Part shown: positions 8,556 to 18,647 of the stretch, piece after piece
How the letters are laid out: the number at the start of each line of letters is the position of its first letter
Numbering within the stretch: the first letter of the stretch is position 1
Origin: DATKBT01 sp035546295
GTDB lineage: Bacteria; Acidobacteriota; Thermoanaerobaculia; Multivoradales; Multivoraceae
DNA length: 64,000 bases
Assembly (NCBI GenBank): GCA_035546295.1
Contig: DATKBT010000070.1
Location: forward strand, 135,204 to 199,203
Direction of reading: 5' to 3'
The notes under the pieces: generated by a model
What the model was told of the DNA's origin: nothing
The model's database searches: none
Seen by the model: the letters and a program-made list of their open reading frames with translations, nothing else
Position numbers and translations under genes: made by a program

Positions 8556-11091
8556 TCACCGGATCATCAGCCGGCCCGGGATGCCGGGCCGCAGCTTCAG
8601 GGTGGCCCCGCTCCCGTCCTCGCCCGATCGCAGGTGGATCACCGCCAGATGGGTCCGCCGGAGATCTTCCACGACTTCGGCAAGACAATCCTCGATCGCA
8701 GCCTGGTCCGTGGCGAAGCAGTAGTGCCCGCCCGAGCCCCTCGCGCGCGTCTCGAGAAAGCCGCGGATGCTCGAGAGGTGTCGGATTCGAGCCCTCGCCC
8801 GGATGGGGTCTCTCGCCAGCGAATCGCTCTCGACATGGATGACGTAGAGCGCCACGCGCGCACGGCGCAGCAAGCCGTCGACGTCGGCGACTCCGAGAGT
8901 ACTGTGCTCGTCGATGCCGTCGCTGAGCAGCACCACCGCGCGCCGGCCGACGGTGGCCGGCATTGCGGCGACCGCGGTCGCGATCGCGTCGAGCAGCGCG
9001 GTTCCGCCGCCGGCGGAGAGCGTCTCGAATGCCGCGACCAGGGGTAGCTCGTCAGCGCTCATCGGAAGCACCACCCGCGCCGTTTCGCGGAACTCGACCA
9101 GACCGATCTCGTCGTCCGGCTTCAGAGAGCGCGCGAACCGGTCGAGCGCGAGACCGAGGGACTCCCGCTCCTCGAGCATGGTGCCGGACACGTCGATCAG
9201 GAGCTGTGTGCGCAGCGGGAGCGATTCCTCGAGGAGGAGCGCTTCGGGGCTGCGCTCCGCTCCACCGGAGCCGTCCTGGCTGACCAGGCTCACGATCAGG
9301 TCCGCAGCGGTGAGCTCCGATCGCGATCGATCGCGGCGGCGAAGCTGAAACGGGAGCTCCAGGATGCGGACGTCGACCTGCTCCGCCAGCCGGCCGGGTG
9401 AGCCGACCACCAGGGCGCCCTCGGCCGTCTCGCCGTCCTCGAAGCGAGCCCGCGCCTCGACGACCACGCCAGAGCGGGCCTCGTCGACGTTCAGCAGCAG
9501 AAGGAACGGCGCGCTCGACTGCCACTCCACCACCTCGCCGCCAACGAGGAACTCCACGCCCTCGAGCCGGCGGCCGCTGGCGTGGACCACCTCGGCAACG
9601 AACCCGCGCGCGCCGGCTCCATCGCTCCCGGACAGACTCAGCTCGCGAAGATACCCCCGTCCTGGCGGGGAGGGCGCTGAGGATCCCGCGAGCGCGCGAG
9701 ATCTCGCGACCGCTCGCGTCGACCGCCACCGCCAGCACGCTCGCTTCGATGCCGGGCGGATCCGTTGTCATCGTCGCGGTGAAGTCGGGGCCGGCCGCCC
9801 AAACGAACGAGGTCCCGCCGTCGGCGCTGAAGCCGACCGCGTCGACCTCCGACTCGACGACTCCGGCGGTGGCCTCGAGCTCGAAGCCGACGCGTCGCCA
9901 GGCGAGCTCGAGGTGAAGAGAGCTCTCCTCGACGGTGCCTTCCCTCGACCAGGCCTCGGCCGGCTCGCCCGCAACGCCGGTCCCGAGGTCATAGGCGCGC
10001 GCGACCACGCACGCGATCCCTCGCGGCACGGATCCGAGCCATTGCCTCGTTCCGCCGACGGCGTCGTCGGGCGACGCAACCAGCACGCCGCTGGTCAGCT
10101 CTAGCTCACCCTTCTCGGTAAAGGCGTGAACGCGGACCAGCGTGGGTCGCCGAGATCCAGCGAGCTCGACTCTGACGCCGAGGAGCTGCCCGCTCCCCTG
10201 TCGCAGCGCGTTCGCCTCGAGACTCTCGATCACGGGCGCAGCGCCGGCCGCTGGGCTGAGCTCGAGGTCCGACCGGAGATTCTCGACGGCGGCCGCGAGC
10301 ACCGCGCGCAGAGCCGCCAGGTCGTCCTCCAGATCCTCGCGTCCGCGAGCCTCGTCCAGAGCCCGGAACAGCAGATCCCGCACCCGATCCTGGCCGGCGA
10401 GGCACCCCGACCGGTCGACCTCCTCGCGGATCAGCTCCCGCCATCGGCCCCACGCACGATCGTCGAGCACAGCGCCCTCGGCGCCGCTCCGAGCCAGCCT
10501 GGCCAGCGGAGAGCCGCCGGCCAGCAACGCCAGCAGGCCGCTCGACCTCGACCACGCGACGGGGCCCTCGGGGCCGCGGACCGTGATGACGGGGAAACCC
10601 TCGCGGATGTCCTGTCGCCCGGCGATCGAGGGGAGGAAGAGGTCGTCGCCGGCGCGGCGGAATCTCTCGATCACGAGCGGCCGGAGGCTCGAGCAGACGA
10701 CGGTGTCAGCGGAGAGGTCGCCGAGCTCGACCCGCCAGGCCGGCGCACCGTAGAGGAGCGTGCCGAGGGATCGCGCGTCGGCGAGAGCGAGACCTCGCTC
10801 CCGCACCGCCTGCACCCTCCGGCTCCACGCCTCGAGCCGGTCCCGGCGCGCCGCCGAGTCCGACCAGAAGGCCACGTCGACGTCGGGATCGTCGAGATCG
10901 GCGGCGACCCGAGAGCTCCCGGTCAGCAGCTCCCGTTCCTCGCGGAGCAGCCCGGCGTCGGTGCAAGCGGCCGGGCGCTGGTGCAGCTCGCGCGCGTCCC
11001 CGGGCTGGCGAGCGGCGGCGGGCGTCGCCGAGTGCCCGAGCAGGACGAGCAATGTGATCGCTGTCGCTCGTGCGCGTGTCGCTCCGCCCAT
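8556..11091 (-). pseudogene. VWFA-domain secreted protein (acidobacterial VWFA type), interrupted by a frameshift
   Basis: One gene appears split into two frames. The 5' part (11091 to about 9665) encodes a signal peptide followed by about 470 residues without a recognised domain. The 3' part (about 9690 to 8556) encodes the rest of an Ig-like region and a von Willebrand A domain with MIDAS start DVSGT, 'LLSDGIDEHS' and the closing region typical of the acidobacterial VWFA-related family. The frames swap near 9655-9690, in a stretch with runs of C and G, where both readings give a smooth continuation (…SALP/APSPPGRGYLREL…). A sequencing or assembly indel is as likely as a true mutation. The upstream neighbour on the same strand is the kinase/TolB gene. 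Confidence 0.7.
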
Positions 11092-11270
11092 GATCCCGTC
11101 GAATCGCCGACCGTCCCTCGCCCGATCACCCGCCGCTCGAGGTCGCCGCCAAGACATCCCGCCGAGTGTACTGAGCCGGCGAGGCCTTCCGGTCGAGCGA
11201 CAGCGCGCCGCCGAGAGGCTCCCGCTCGACGGCGAGCGCCGTCTTCCGGACCGGGGCGGCGGCAGCGCTG

Positions 11271-13958
11271 CTACCCCGCCGGCACCAGCCGCTCGACCTC
11301 CGACCGCCAGCCCTCGACCACGACGACCGTGCCTTCGGCGGTGGCCGAGATCGAGGGTTTCTGGACGAGGAAGCGTCTGCCGTCGCGCGAGACGTCGAAG
11401 GACAACCCCCACGAGTTGTGGAAGTCGACGTCGAGCACCCGCTCGGCAGGCTCCGGGAGGAACTCGGTGTCCGTGGCGGAGTAGGCAACGCGGTAGATCC
11501 GATCGAAGTCGCGATAGAAGAGCTCGCCGCCGGCCGGCGACCACCGCGGATCGTCGCCGCGGCCGGCCGAAACGCGGCGGGACCACTCGACCGAGGGAAA
11601 CGGGGCGACGTAGATTGCGTAGTCGCCACCCTCGTTCGACTGGTAGACGATCCACCGGCCGTCGGGCGAGACGCTGGCGAGGATTCCGGCCAGCAGCGGG
11701 GTGGGCTCCCCTCCCTCGAGCGGCACCAGCCAGACGTCGGGGCCGAACCGCAGGGTGACCAGGTAGCGGCCGTCGGGCGAAACCGAGGTGGGGTCCATCC
11801 AGTCCCGGCCCGGCGGTACCGGACGGCCCGCGGGCGTCGTCTGGATGGGTGGAATCGGGATCTTCACCGGTTCCCGGCTCCGGTCCGCTCTTGCGCGAAC
11901 GATGGAGAGCGGGCCCTGCGTGGTCTCGTAGAAGATCTCCGACCCGTCGTGAGACCAGACGGGAGCCAGCCCGCCGTCGCGCGACAGCCGGGTGGTCGTG
12001 GCGAGTCGCAGGTCGAAGACCTCGATCTGATCGCGCCCACCGGAGGCCTGGTACACCAGCCTGGTGTCGTCGGGCGACAGGTCGAAGGTGTTGCGCACCG
12101 CCGGCTCGATGCCGCGCAGGGGCTCCTCCTCGCCCGTGACCCGGTCGATCCAGGTCGGGACGGTGCGCGCGTCGTCGGTCCCCGCCACGTAGACCAAGGT
12201 CCCGGTGTCCGAGATCGCGTACCGGGCCCAACCCCCGATCGAGTCGGTCCACAGCCCGCCGCGGACCCGCTTGGCCTCGCCGAGCGCTTCGAGACGATCG
12301 AGGTCGAACGGAGCCGCGAACAACTCGTCGCCGCGCGCGAGGAGCACGTGACCTCGAGGACTACCCGGCACGGCCAGCCAGCTCGCCGAGTGGCCCCGGA
12401 GCACCTCTCGAGCCTCGCCGTCCGCGGTGGCCACCAGGATCGGAGCGAAGGAACGGTCGAACCCTTCGAGAACGAAGGAGGCGACCAGGACCCGGCCTCC
12501 CGGTAGTGGCGAGAGACTCACCGCGCCGACGTCCAGGAAGGCCTCTCGCTCTCCGCCCTCCTCGCGCACCCGGGCCAACGTCGTATCGTTGTGGGTGAAG
12601 TAGATCCAGCCATCGTCGGTCCACGCGCCGCTCCCCGCGGACTGGACCTCGCACAGCACCTGCACCCCGCCGCCCGTCATCGAGACCTTCTTCAGGTGCT
12701 CGTCGTCGGCGAAGGCCAGCCACCGGCCGTCGGGCGAGAAGAACGGGTAGCGCCCCCCCTCGGTCCCCGGGATCTCGTCGATCTCGAATCGATCGAGGCG
12801 GCGGCGATAGATCCGGGTGTCGGTGAGCGCCCCGGCCGCGAACACGATCTCCTCCCCGTCGGGCGAGAGGGCGATCTGGCGGCCCTCGCTGTAGAGGGGA
12901 ACGCCGGGGAGCAGCGGGACCTGGGTCGCGCGAAGCCTGGGCGTCACGGCGTGGCCGGGTGCGTCGCCGCGACCCGCGAGAGCGGCGAAGAGGAACGCGC
13001 CCAACGCCAGCCCGGCCACTCCCGCGAGTACGGGCGCGAGCCACCCTCGTCGCGCGCTGGTCCCGGCCGCAGCCGGGCTCCGCGAGCCTTCGCTCCGAGC
13101 CTCCTCGAGATCGAGCCGGGCGTCGGCGATGTCACGGAGACGCCGCTTCGGGTCCTTCGTCAGGCAGCGCGCGAGGAGCCGCCGCAGCGACGGCGCGACC
13201 GGGGGAAGAGCTGCCCACGCGGGCTCGAGCGTGAGGGCCGCCGCCATCACCTCGGTGGCGTCGCGGCCGCCGAAGGCCCGCCGGCCTGCGAGGGCCTCGA
13301 ACAGGCAGGCCCCGAACGCCCAGACGTCGGCGCGGCGGTCGACCTCGCCGCCCTTCGCCTGCTCGGGCGCCATGTAGGCGGCGGTCCCGAGCACCACGCC
13401 CCGACGCGTCGCCGCCAGGGTGAGCGTCGGCGAGACGGAGAGCGAGTCGCTCCGGCTCGCGTCCTCGCGGCCCTCCGGAGTCAGCGCCTTGGCCAGACCG
13501 AAGTCGAGGATCTTCACGCCGTCGTCGGGGCTGAGCTTGACGTTGGCGGGCTTCAGGTCCCGATGGACGATCCCCTTCTCGTGCGCGGCCTCGAGACCGT
13601 CGGCGATCCGGAGGAAGATCGAGATCGCCTCGTCGGGCGGCACCCGGCCCCGAGCGATCCGCTCGGCGAGGGTCTCGCCCTCGACCAGCTCCATCACCAG
13701 GAAGCTCGCGTCGCCCGCGGTCTCGAAGCCGTAGAGCGTCGCGACGTTGACGTGGTTGAGCGAAGCCAGGACCCGCGCCTCCCGCTCGAACCGGGCGAGG
13801 CGGTCGGGGTCGGCGGCGACCTCGCCGAGCAGCAGCTTGATCGCCACCTCGCGACCGAGGCGGGTGTCCCGAGCCCGGTAGACCTCGCCCATCCCTCCCG
13901 CGCCGAGAGAGGAGACGACCTCGAAGTGGCCCAGGACGGTGCCTTGCGAAAGGGGCAT
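11271..13958 (-). CDS. Ser/Thr protein kinase with C-terminal TolB/WD40-like propeller
   Basis: 895 residues. N-terminal Pkn-type kinase (about 10-275): GAGGMGEV loop, AIK lysine, HRDLKPAN catalytic loop near 133, DFG, and the APE-like 'AYMAPEQ'. One membrane span at about 305-330, then an extracytoplasmic six-bladed propeller with recurrent 'SPDG/SPDDTRLVY' blades as in TolB. This architecture is common in Acidobacteriota and is thought to couple an external signal to cytoplasmic phosphorylation. It is divergent from the blaI-M56 operon across 248 bp that hold the BlaI-type operator. The VWFA gene lies 179 bp downstream. Confidence 0.9.
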   Translation of the reverse strand: MPLSQGTVLGHFEVVSSLGAGGMGEVYRARDTRLGREVAIKLLLGEVAADPDRLARFEREARVLASLNHVNVATLYGFETAGDASFLVMELVEGETLAERIARGRVPPDEAISIFLRIADGLEAAHEKGIVHRDLKPANVKLSPDDGVKILDFGLAKALTPEGREDASRSDSLSVSPTLTLAATRRGVVLGTAAYMAPEQAKGGEVDRRADVWAFGACLFEALAGRRAFGGRDATEVMAAALTLEPAWAALPPVAPSLRRLLARCLTKDPKRRLRDIADARLDLEEARSEGSRSPAAAGTSARRGWLAPVLAGVAGLALGAFLFAALAGRGDAPGHAVTPRLRATQVPLLPGVPLYSEGRQIALSPDGEEIVFAAGALTDTRIYRRRLDRFEIDEIPGTEGGRYPFFSPDGRWLAFADDEHLKKVSMTGGGVQVLCEVQSAGSGAWTDDGWIYFTHNDTTLARVREEGGEREAFLDVGAVSLSPLPGGRVLVASFVLEGFDRSFAPILVATADGEAREVLRGHSASWLAVPGSPRGHVLLARGDELFAAPFDLDRLEALGEAKRVRGGLWTDSIGGWARYAISDTGTLVYVAGTDDARTVPTWIDRVTGEEEPLRGIEPAVRNTFDLSPDDTRLVYQASGGRDQIEVFDLRLATTTRLSRDGGLAPVWSHDGSEIFYETTQGPLSIVRARADRSREPVKIPIPPIQTTPAGRPVPPGRDWMDPTSVSPDGRYLVTLRFGPDVWLVPLEGGEPTPLLAGILASVSPDGRWIVYQSNEGGDYAIYVAPFPSVEWSRRVSAGRGDDPRWSPAGGELFYRDFDRIYRVAYSATDTEFLPEPAERVLDVDFHNSWGLSFDVSRDGRRFLVQKPSISATAEGTVVVVEGWRSEVERLVPAG

Positions 13959-14153
13959 GAGAGCGGCAATCCTAGCCCGAACGAGACCACGATCGTCGGT
14001 CGAGCAGGTCGCGATAAGCGGGGGACGAGGCTCCTCGCGGCGGATCCTCTACCGCCTCGTCGGTGTGGCACTGCGTCGCCACGCGGACCGTCCGCAAAAC
14101 CTCCCGCACGCCCCTGCACGCCAAATCGATACGGCTCGAACACGGGAGCTATT

Positions 14154-14187
14154 TGCTAAAACTCTAGCATGTGCTAAACGTATAGCA
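14154..14187 (+). promoter_or_regulatory. Double BlaI-type operator, TGCTA-N6-TAGCA twice
   Basis: Two dyads, TGCTA-N6-TAGCA at 14154-14169 and 14172-14187, lie side by side with centres 18 bp apart in an unusually AT-rich patch, ending 19 nt before the blaI start. Tandem dyads are typical for dimeric BlaI/MecI repressors. The position would let BlaI repress its own operon, and perhaps the divergent kinase gene 196 bp away. Confidence 0.7.
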
Positions 14188-14206
14188 GTCGGTGGGGACG
14201 GCTCCG

Positions 14207-14608
14207 ATGAGCAGACGAGAACACTTCGAACGACAGCTCTCGGCGCGCGAGCGCCAGATCATGGACATCGTGTGGCGGCATGGCGAGGCGACCGTGGCCC
14301 TCGTGCTCGACGAGCTGCCCGACCCGCCGAGCTACTCGGCGGTGCGCGCGATGCTCCGGATCCTCGAGGAGAAGGGGCATCTCCAGCACCGCGAGGACGG
14401 CAGACGCTACGTTTACCTGCCCCGGGCGCCGCGCCGCAACGCCGAGCGCTCGGCGCTGCGGCGCGTGCTCGCCACCTTCTTCGACGACTCGCCCTCGGCA
14501 GCGGTCGCCGCGTTGCTCGACATGGAGGCCGGCCGTCTGTCGGCCGATGAGCTCGACGAGCTCGAAGACCTGGTCCAGCGGGCGCGCGCCCGCGGAAACG
14601 GAGCCTGA
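14207..14608 (+). CDS. blaI: BlaI/MecI-type transcriptional repressor
   Basis: 133 residues, standard BlaI size. The winged-helix domain is clear: 'LSARERQIMDIVWRHGEATVALVLDEL', then 'YSAVRAMLRILEEKGHLQHREDGRRYVYLP'. A C-terminal dimerisation helix region ends in 'LSADELDELEDLVQRARARG', as in other BlaI proteins. The start ATG at 14207 is preferred over GTG 14192 because it gives the family N-terminus. It lies just after the double operator and 2 nt before the M56 peptidase gene; the pair forms a BlaR1/BlaI-like sensor system. Confidence 0.9.
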   Translation: MSRREHFERQLSARERQIMDIVWRHGEATVALVLDELPDPPSYSAVRAMLRILEEKGHLQHREDGRRYVYLPRAPRRNAERSALRRVLATFFDDSPSAAVAALLDMEAGRLSADELDELEDLVQRARARGNGA

Positions 14609-14610
14609 AG

Positions 14611-17445
14611 ATGACGACGACTCGCCTCCTCGACACCGACGTGCTCCCGCTCCTCGATCCGTCCCGGTCCGCGGCGGTCCTCCCGGTCCTGCTCCAGCTC
14701 GCGCTGGGCGCCGCGCTGCTGGTAGCGATCACGGCGCTCGGCTGCCGGATCGCGCGCACCGCCTCGATGCGGCACCTCCTCTGGTCGGCGGCGATGGTGT
14801 CGCTCCTCGCGCTGCCGGTCCTTCGGGTCGTGGTGCCGACCGCGGCGGCGATTCGGCTGCCGGCGCCGCTGGCTGTCGCGAACGGCCAGGGACCGGCCGC
14901 CAACACTCCGGCGACGATCACCGAGCGATCGCACCGGCAACCGGCCGCCAACACAGCCGCCGTCGTGGAAGCGCCGCGGGCTGCCGGCCCGGCTCGCGCG
15001 GCGCACGTCCTGCCCGACGCGGCGCCATCCCTGCCTCTCGACAATGACTCCGCCGAATCCGACTCCGCCCAATCCGACTCCGCCGAATCCGCGAGTCTCG
15101 GCGTCACCGGCAGCTCCGACCTCGTGACCGCCTCCCCCCGCCCGACGTCTCGGCGAGACGCCACGATCACGCTCGCCCGCCTGATCGCTCTCGGCTGGCC
15201 GGTCGCCTTCGCCGCGCTCTGGCTGCTCGGCACCGTGACCCTCCTCCTGGGGCTCGGGCGCGGGCTGCTGCGACGCCGCCGGCTGCTCCGCTCCTCCCTC
15301 CCCTGCTTCGGCCCCTGCTCCGGCCCCTGCTCCCTACCGGTCTCCGAGATCGAGCTCGACCGTTGGCTCGAGAGCGCCGGTTCGACGGATCGTCGACCCC
15401 GGTTGCGGCTCACCGATGCCATCGAGATCCCGATCACCTGGGGCCATCTCCGCCCCGTGGTCCTGCTCCCGATGGGCGCCACCGACTGGAGCGCGCACCG
15501 GCTCCGCCACGTCCTCCTCCACGAGCTGGCGCACGCGCATCGCGCCGATGCCGCCTGGAACACGCTCGCCCGCCTCGTGCGGGCGCTCTACTGGCCGCTC
15601 CCCTTCGTCTGGTGGGCCGAGTCGCGCCTGATCGCCGAGAGCGAGCTGGCCTGCGACGACCACGTAGTGCGCGCCGGTGTGGCGCCGGCCCGCTACGCGC
15701 AGGAGCTCATCGGGTTCGCGCGCGAGGTCGGCGGCCGCCTCCCCGAGCCGGTCGCCGCGATGGCGCGTCGCTCCGGCCTCCACCAGCGGGTGCAGGCGGT
15801 GCTCGACGATCGGCGCGATCGCTCCGCACCTCGAGTCACGACGATCACGGCGGTCCTGGCGATCTCGTGCGGCCTGGTGGCGCCCCTGGTGGCCTCGGTG
15901 CGCATCGCCGCACCGGGCTCGCTGTCGGTCGAGGAGCTCGCCGAGCAGGAGCTGGCGGGCGCGTTCGAGGCATCGGCCCGCAGCGCAACGATCGTCGCGG
16001 GCGAGATAGCGAGCAGCTCGAGCGGCACCAGTCCGGTCGCGGCCCAGGGCGAGAGCTCACGAGGCGGCTCGGTCGAGGCGAGCCTGAGCCGCACCTACGA
16101 CGACGAGGACGACGAGGTCCTGCCCGGCTGCGGGCCGCTGCGCAGCACCCAGATCCAGCGCCGCAACGATCACTACCAGTACGAGCTCGAGGCGGAGGAC
16201 TGCCGCTTCGAGATCGAGCTCGACGGAGAGCTCGAGATCGCCGACGACGAGCGGAGCATCGCGCGGGTCGGTCGAGGAGCGCGGATGGACTATCGCGAGG
16301 AGGTCGGTGGCACCGATCGCCGGTTGATCGTCGAGGCCGGCGGCGACTCGACACCCCGGTACTCGTTCTCGGTCGGCGGCCGCAACCGGGACTTCGACGC
16401 CGAGGCGCGTACCTGGCTCGCCGAGCGCCTTCCCTTCCTGCTGCGCGTCACCGGTTGGCAGGCGGAGGAGAGGGTCGGCCGCATCCTGGCCCGTTCCGGC
16501 GTCGACGGGTTGTTCGACGAGATCCTTCTGATCCCGAGCGACCACGTCAGCCGGCTCTACCTGACTCATGGGCTCGAGCAGGCCGACCTCGACACCACTG
16601 AGCTGCGACGATGGGTCGAGCTCGCGGCCGCCACGATCGGCTCCGACTTCGAGCTCGCCGAGGCGCTCTCGCAGCTCCCGCCGGAGGCGCTCGACGAGCC
16701 GAGCATCCAGACCGCCTTCGCGCGCGCCGCCGAGACGATCGGCTCCGACTTCGAGCTCCGGCGCACGCTGGCGACGCTGCTGGCGAAGAGCGACCTGAGC
16801 CCCGAGGTGCTCGACACGATCCTGGAGGCCGCGCTGACCATCGGCTCCGACTTCGAGGCGGCCGAGCTGATCGTGGCGCTGCTGCGCCGCTACCCCGCCG
16901 GCCACCCCATCCCCGACACCTTCTTCGAGGTCGCCGCCACCATCGGCTCCGACTTCGAGCTCCGGCGGTCGCTCGACGCCTTCGTCCAGCGCGGCGACGT
17001 CCAGAGCGGACACGTCGCGCAGGATGATCGCGGGCGCTGGGCCGACCAGCTCGACGCGGTGCTCGAGTCCGCCTCGAGCATCGGCTCGGACTTCGAAGCG
17101 GTCGAGCTCCTGATCGCGACCGCGCGCCGCTACCCCGAAGGGCGCGAGCTCCCCGACGTCTACTTCGACATCGCCAAGGACGTCGGCTCCGACTTCGAGC
17201 TGCACCGCGCCCTCAGTGCGGCGTTCGAGCGCGACCTGTCGGCGGAGGGCCTCGAGCGTCTGCTGCGGACCGCGCGCGGCATCGGCTCGGACTTCGAGCT
17301 CGCCGAGCTGCTGATTCGGGTCGAGCGCCGCTACGCCCTGGAGGGCAACGCCCGTTCGGCCTTCGACGACGCGCTCGCGACGCTCTCGGGCCACGAACGC
17401 CGCCGGGTCGAGGAGTCGAGCCGCCGGTCAGAGGCCCCGCAGTAA
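14611..17445 (+). CDS. M56 (BlaR1-like) membrane metallopeptidase with seven GSDFE repeats
   Basis: 944 residues. N-terminal membrane spans, a low-complexity linker with DSAES repeats, a further span pair, then the zinc-protease motif HELAH (about 304-308) and the third ligand in ESELACDD (about 345), both intact. Downstream, instead of a beta-lactam sensor, is a secreted region whose last 280 residues have seven copies of (I/V)GSDFE followed by alternating L/A-rich helices at a spacing of about 30-45 residues. BlaR1-type enzymes cleave their partner repressor on signal; here the sensor is different, so the inducer need not be an antibiotic. Two bases separate it from blaI. Confidence 0.88.
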   Translation: MTTTRLLDTDVLPLLDPSRSAAVLPVLLQLALGAALLVAITALGCRIARTASMRHLLWSAAMVSLLALPVLRVVVPTAAAIRLPAPLAVANGQGPAANTPATITERSHRQPAANTAAVVEAPRAAGPARAAHVLPDAAPSLPLDNDSAESDSAQSDSAESASLGVTGSSDLVTASPRPTSRRDATITLARLIALGWPVAFAALWLLGTVTLLLGLGRGLLRRRRLLRSSLPCFGPCSGPCSLPVSEIELDRWLESAGSTDRRPRLRLTDAIEIPITWGHLRPVVLLPMGATDWSAHRLRHVLLHELAHAHRADAAWNTLARLVRALYWPLPFVWWAESRLIAESELACDDHVVRAGVAPARYAQELIGFAREVGGRLPEPVAAMARRSGLHQRVQAVLDDRRDRSAPRVTTITAVLAISCGLVAPLVASVRIAAPGSLSVEELAEQELAGAFEASARSATIVAGEIASSSSGTSPVAAQGESSRGGSVEASLSRTYDDEDDEVLPGCGPLRSTQIQRRNDHYQYELEAEDCRFEIELDGELEIADDERSIARVGRGARMDYREEVGGTDRRLIVEAGGDSTPRYSFSVGGRNRDFDAEARTWLAERLPFLLRVTGWQAEERVGRILARSGVDGLFDEILLIPSDHVSRLYLTHGLEQADLDTTELRRWVELAAATIGSDFELAEALSQLPPEALDEPSIQTAFARAAETIGSDFELRRTLATLLAKSDLSPEVLDTILEAALTIGSDFEAAELIVALLRRYPAGHPIPDTFFEVAATIGSDFELRRSLDAFVQRGDVQSGHVAQDDRGRWADQLDAVLESASSIGSDFEAVELLIATARRYPEGRELPDVYFDIAKDVGSDFELHRALSAAFERDLSAEGLERLLRTARGIGSDFELAELLIRVERRYALEGNARSAFDDALATLSGHERRRVEESSRRSEAPQ

Positions 17446-17871
17446 CGGTTCACGCCCGCCCCGCCGGAAGCGGTCGATCGACACCGTAGGCACATTCCAC
17501 GCTTTCGGGTCGCGCTCGGCGAGGATCCGTTCTATCTCTCGCGCACCGACCTCCATCGGCGCGCTACGGCAAGCTCGTGGAGGGCTCTGGTGGACACGTG
17601 GGAGGGAGAATGGGATGCGTCCTCGCTGTGCATGGTGCGTCGTGCTGATGAACCCGTTCGTCTCGACCCCGCTCGCAGTGGTCGACCTCCTCGATCGGCT
17701 GGTCGAGCGGGTCGGAGAGCTGGCGGCGGCGCCAGAGCTCGAGCCGGCAACGGCATGAGGGTGGCGGGCGAGCGCCATCATGCCGGCCGAGCGCCGGCGA
17801 CCGCGCGACAGCCAACGATTCGCCGACCAGCGGTCCGACGCCAGGCGGCCAGCGAGTAGCATGCGAGAACG
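17446..17871. other. Intergenic region, 426 bp, no firm gene
   Basis: A 36-codon plus-strand frame (17648-17758, starting MNPFVSTPLAVVDLLDRLVE) has plausible amphipathic composition but no ribosome site. A 42-codon minus-strand frame (17428-17556) overlaps the end of the M56 gene. Neither has enough support to call. No terminator or repeat stands out. Confidence 0.3.
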
Positions 17872-18594
17872 ATGAGGATCCATGCCGACCTGACGATCCC
17901 CGCCATCGTCCGCTCCAACGAGCTCCCCTGGACCCCTTCGCCGATGCGCGGAGTCGACCGTCGGATGCTCGAGCGCGATGGCGAGGAGGTGGCGCGGGCG
18001 ACGAGCCTGGTCCGCTACGCGCCGCACAGCCGCTTCTCGCAGCACGTGCATGGTGGCGGCGAGGAGCTGCTGGTCCTCGAAGGAGCCTTCTCGGACGAGC
18101 ACGGCGAGTTCCCGGCAGGGAGCTACCTGCGGAATCCGGTCAGCAGCTCCCACTCTCCCCGGAGCGAGGACGGCTGCGTTCTGTTCGTCAAGCTGCACTG
18201 GATGCACGCCGACGACCGCCAGGTGGTGCGCGCGCGACTGGACGAGCAGGCCGCCAAGGCCTGGAAGACCATCGAGCAGGAGCACACCGGCAGCGTGTCG
18301 CTCTGCCGCCTCCACGCCTTCCGCGAAGAGTCGACCTCGGTCTGCCGGCTCGAGCCCGGCTCGACGGTCGAGGGTTGGGCGGCGCCCGACGGCCTCGAGC
18401 TGCTGGTCCTCGCCGGCGCCTGCCAGGTCGAGCGCCAGAAGCTCGGCCGCCACGGCTGGGCTCGCATGCCGGCGGGCTGCGCACCGCGGATCGAGTCGGT
18501 GGACGGAGCGTTCCTGCTGCTGAAGCAGGGGCACCTGCGCTCGCCGCCGCCGCTGCCGAAGTCGCAGCCACGGCTGGCCGGGCGTCGGCCGTAA
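17872..18594 (+). CDS. ChrR-like cupin protein
   Basis: 240 residues. The first half is a cupin with 'RFSQHVHGGGEELLVLEG' and 'EFPAGSYLRNP', which matches the ChrR/anti-ECF-sigma cupin family including the His and Glu metal ligands. The second half is a degenerate repeat of the same fold (SLCRLHAF…GLELLVLAG). There is no N-terminal zinc anti-sigma domain and no sigma factor next to it, so a sigma-regulating role is unproven; it may be a stand-alone dioxygenase or sensor. It precedes the VOC gene by 53 bp on the same strand. Confidence 0.75.
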   Translation: MRIHADLTIPAIVRSNELPWTPSPMRGVDRRMLERDGEEVARATSLVRYAPHSRFSQHVHGGGEELLVLEGAFSDEHGEFPAGSYLRNPVSSSHSPRSEDGCVLFVKLHWMHADDRQVVRARLDEQAAKAWKTIEQEHTGSVSLCRLHAFREESTSVCRLEPGSTVEGWAAPDGLELLVLAGACQVERQKLGRHGWARMPAGCAPRIESVDGAFLLLKQGHLRSPPPLPKSQPRLAGRRP

Positions 18595-18647
18595 CCGGAG
18601 GATCGCCCCCGAACGAGCCGGGCCGGGGAGCCCGCTATGCTCGCGCG

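Noticed and set aside
9052..12252. Very long minus-strand frame of 1066 codons
   Set aside because: Only its middle part (9665-11091) is real coding; the upstream part is the shadow of the kinase/TolB gene in another frame and the last part shadows the VWFA domain.
17428..17556. 42-codon minus-strand frame after the M56 gene
   Set aside because: Overlaps the M56 coding end, no ribosome site and no recognisable domain.
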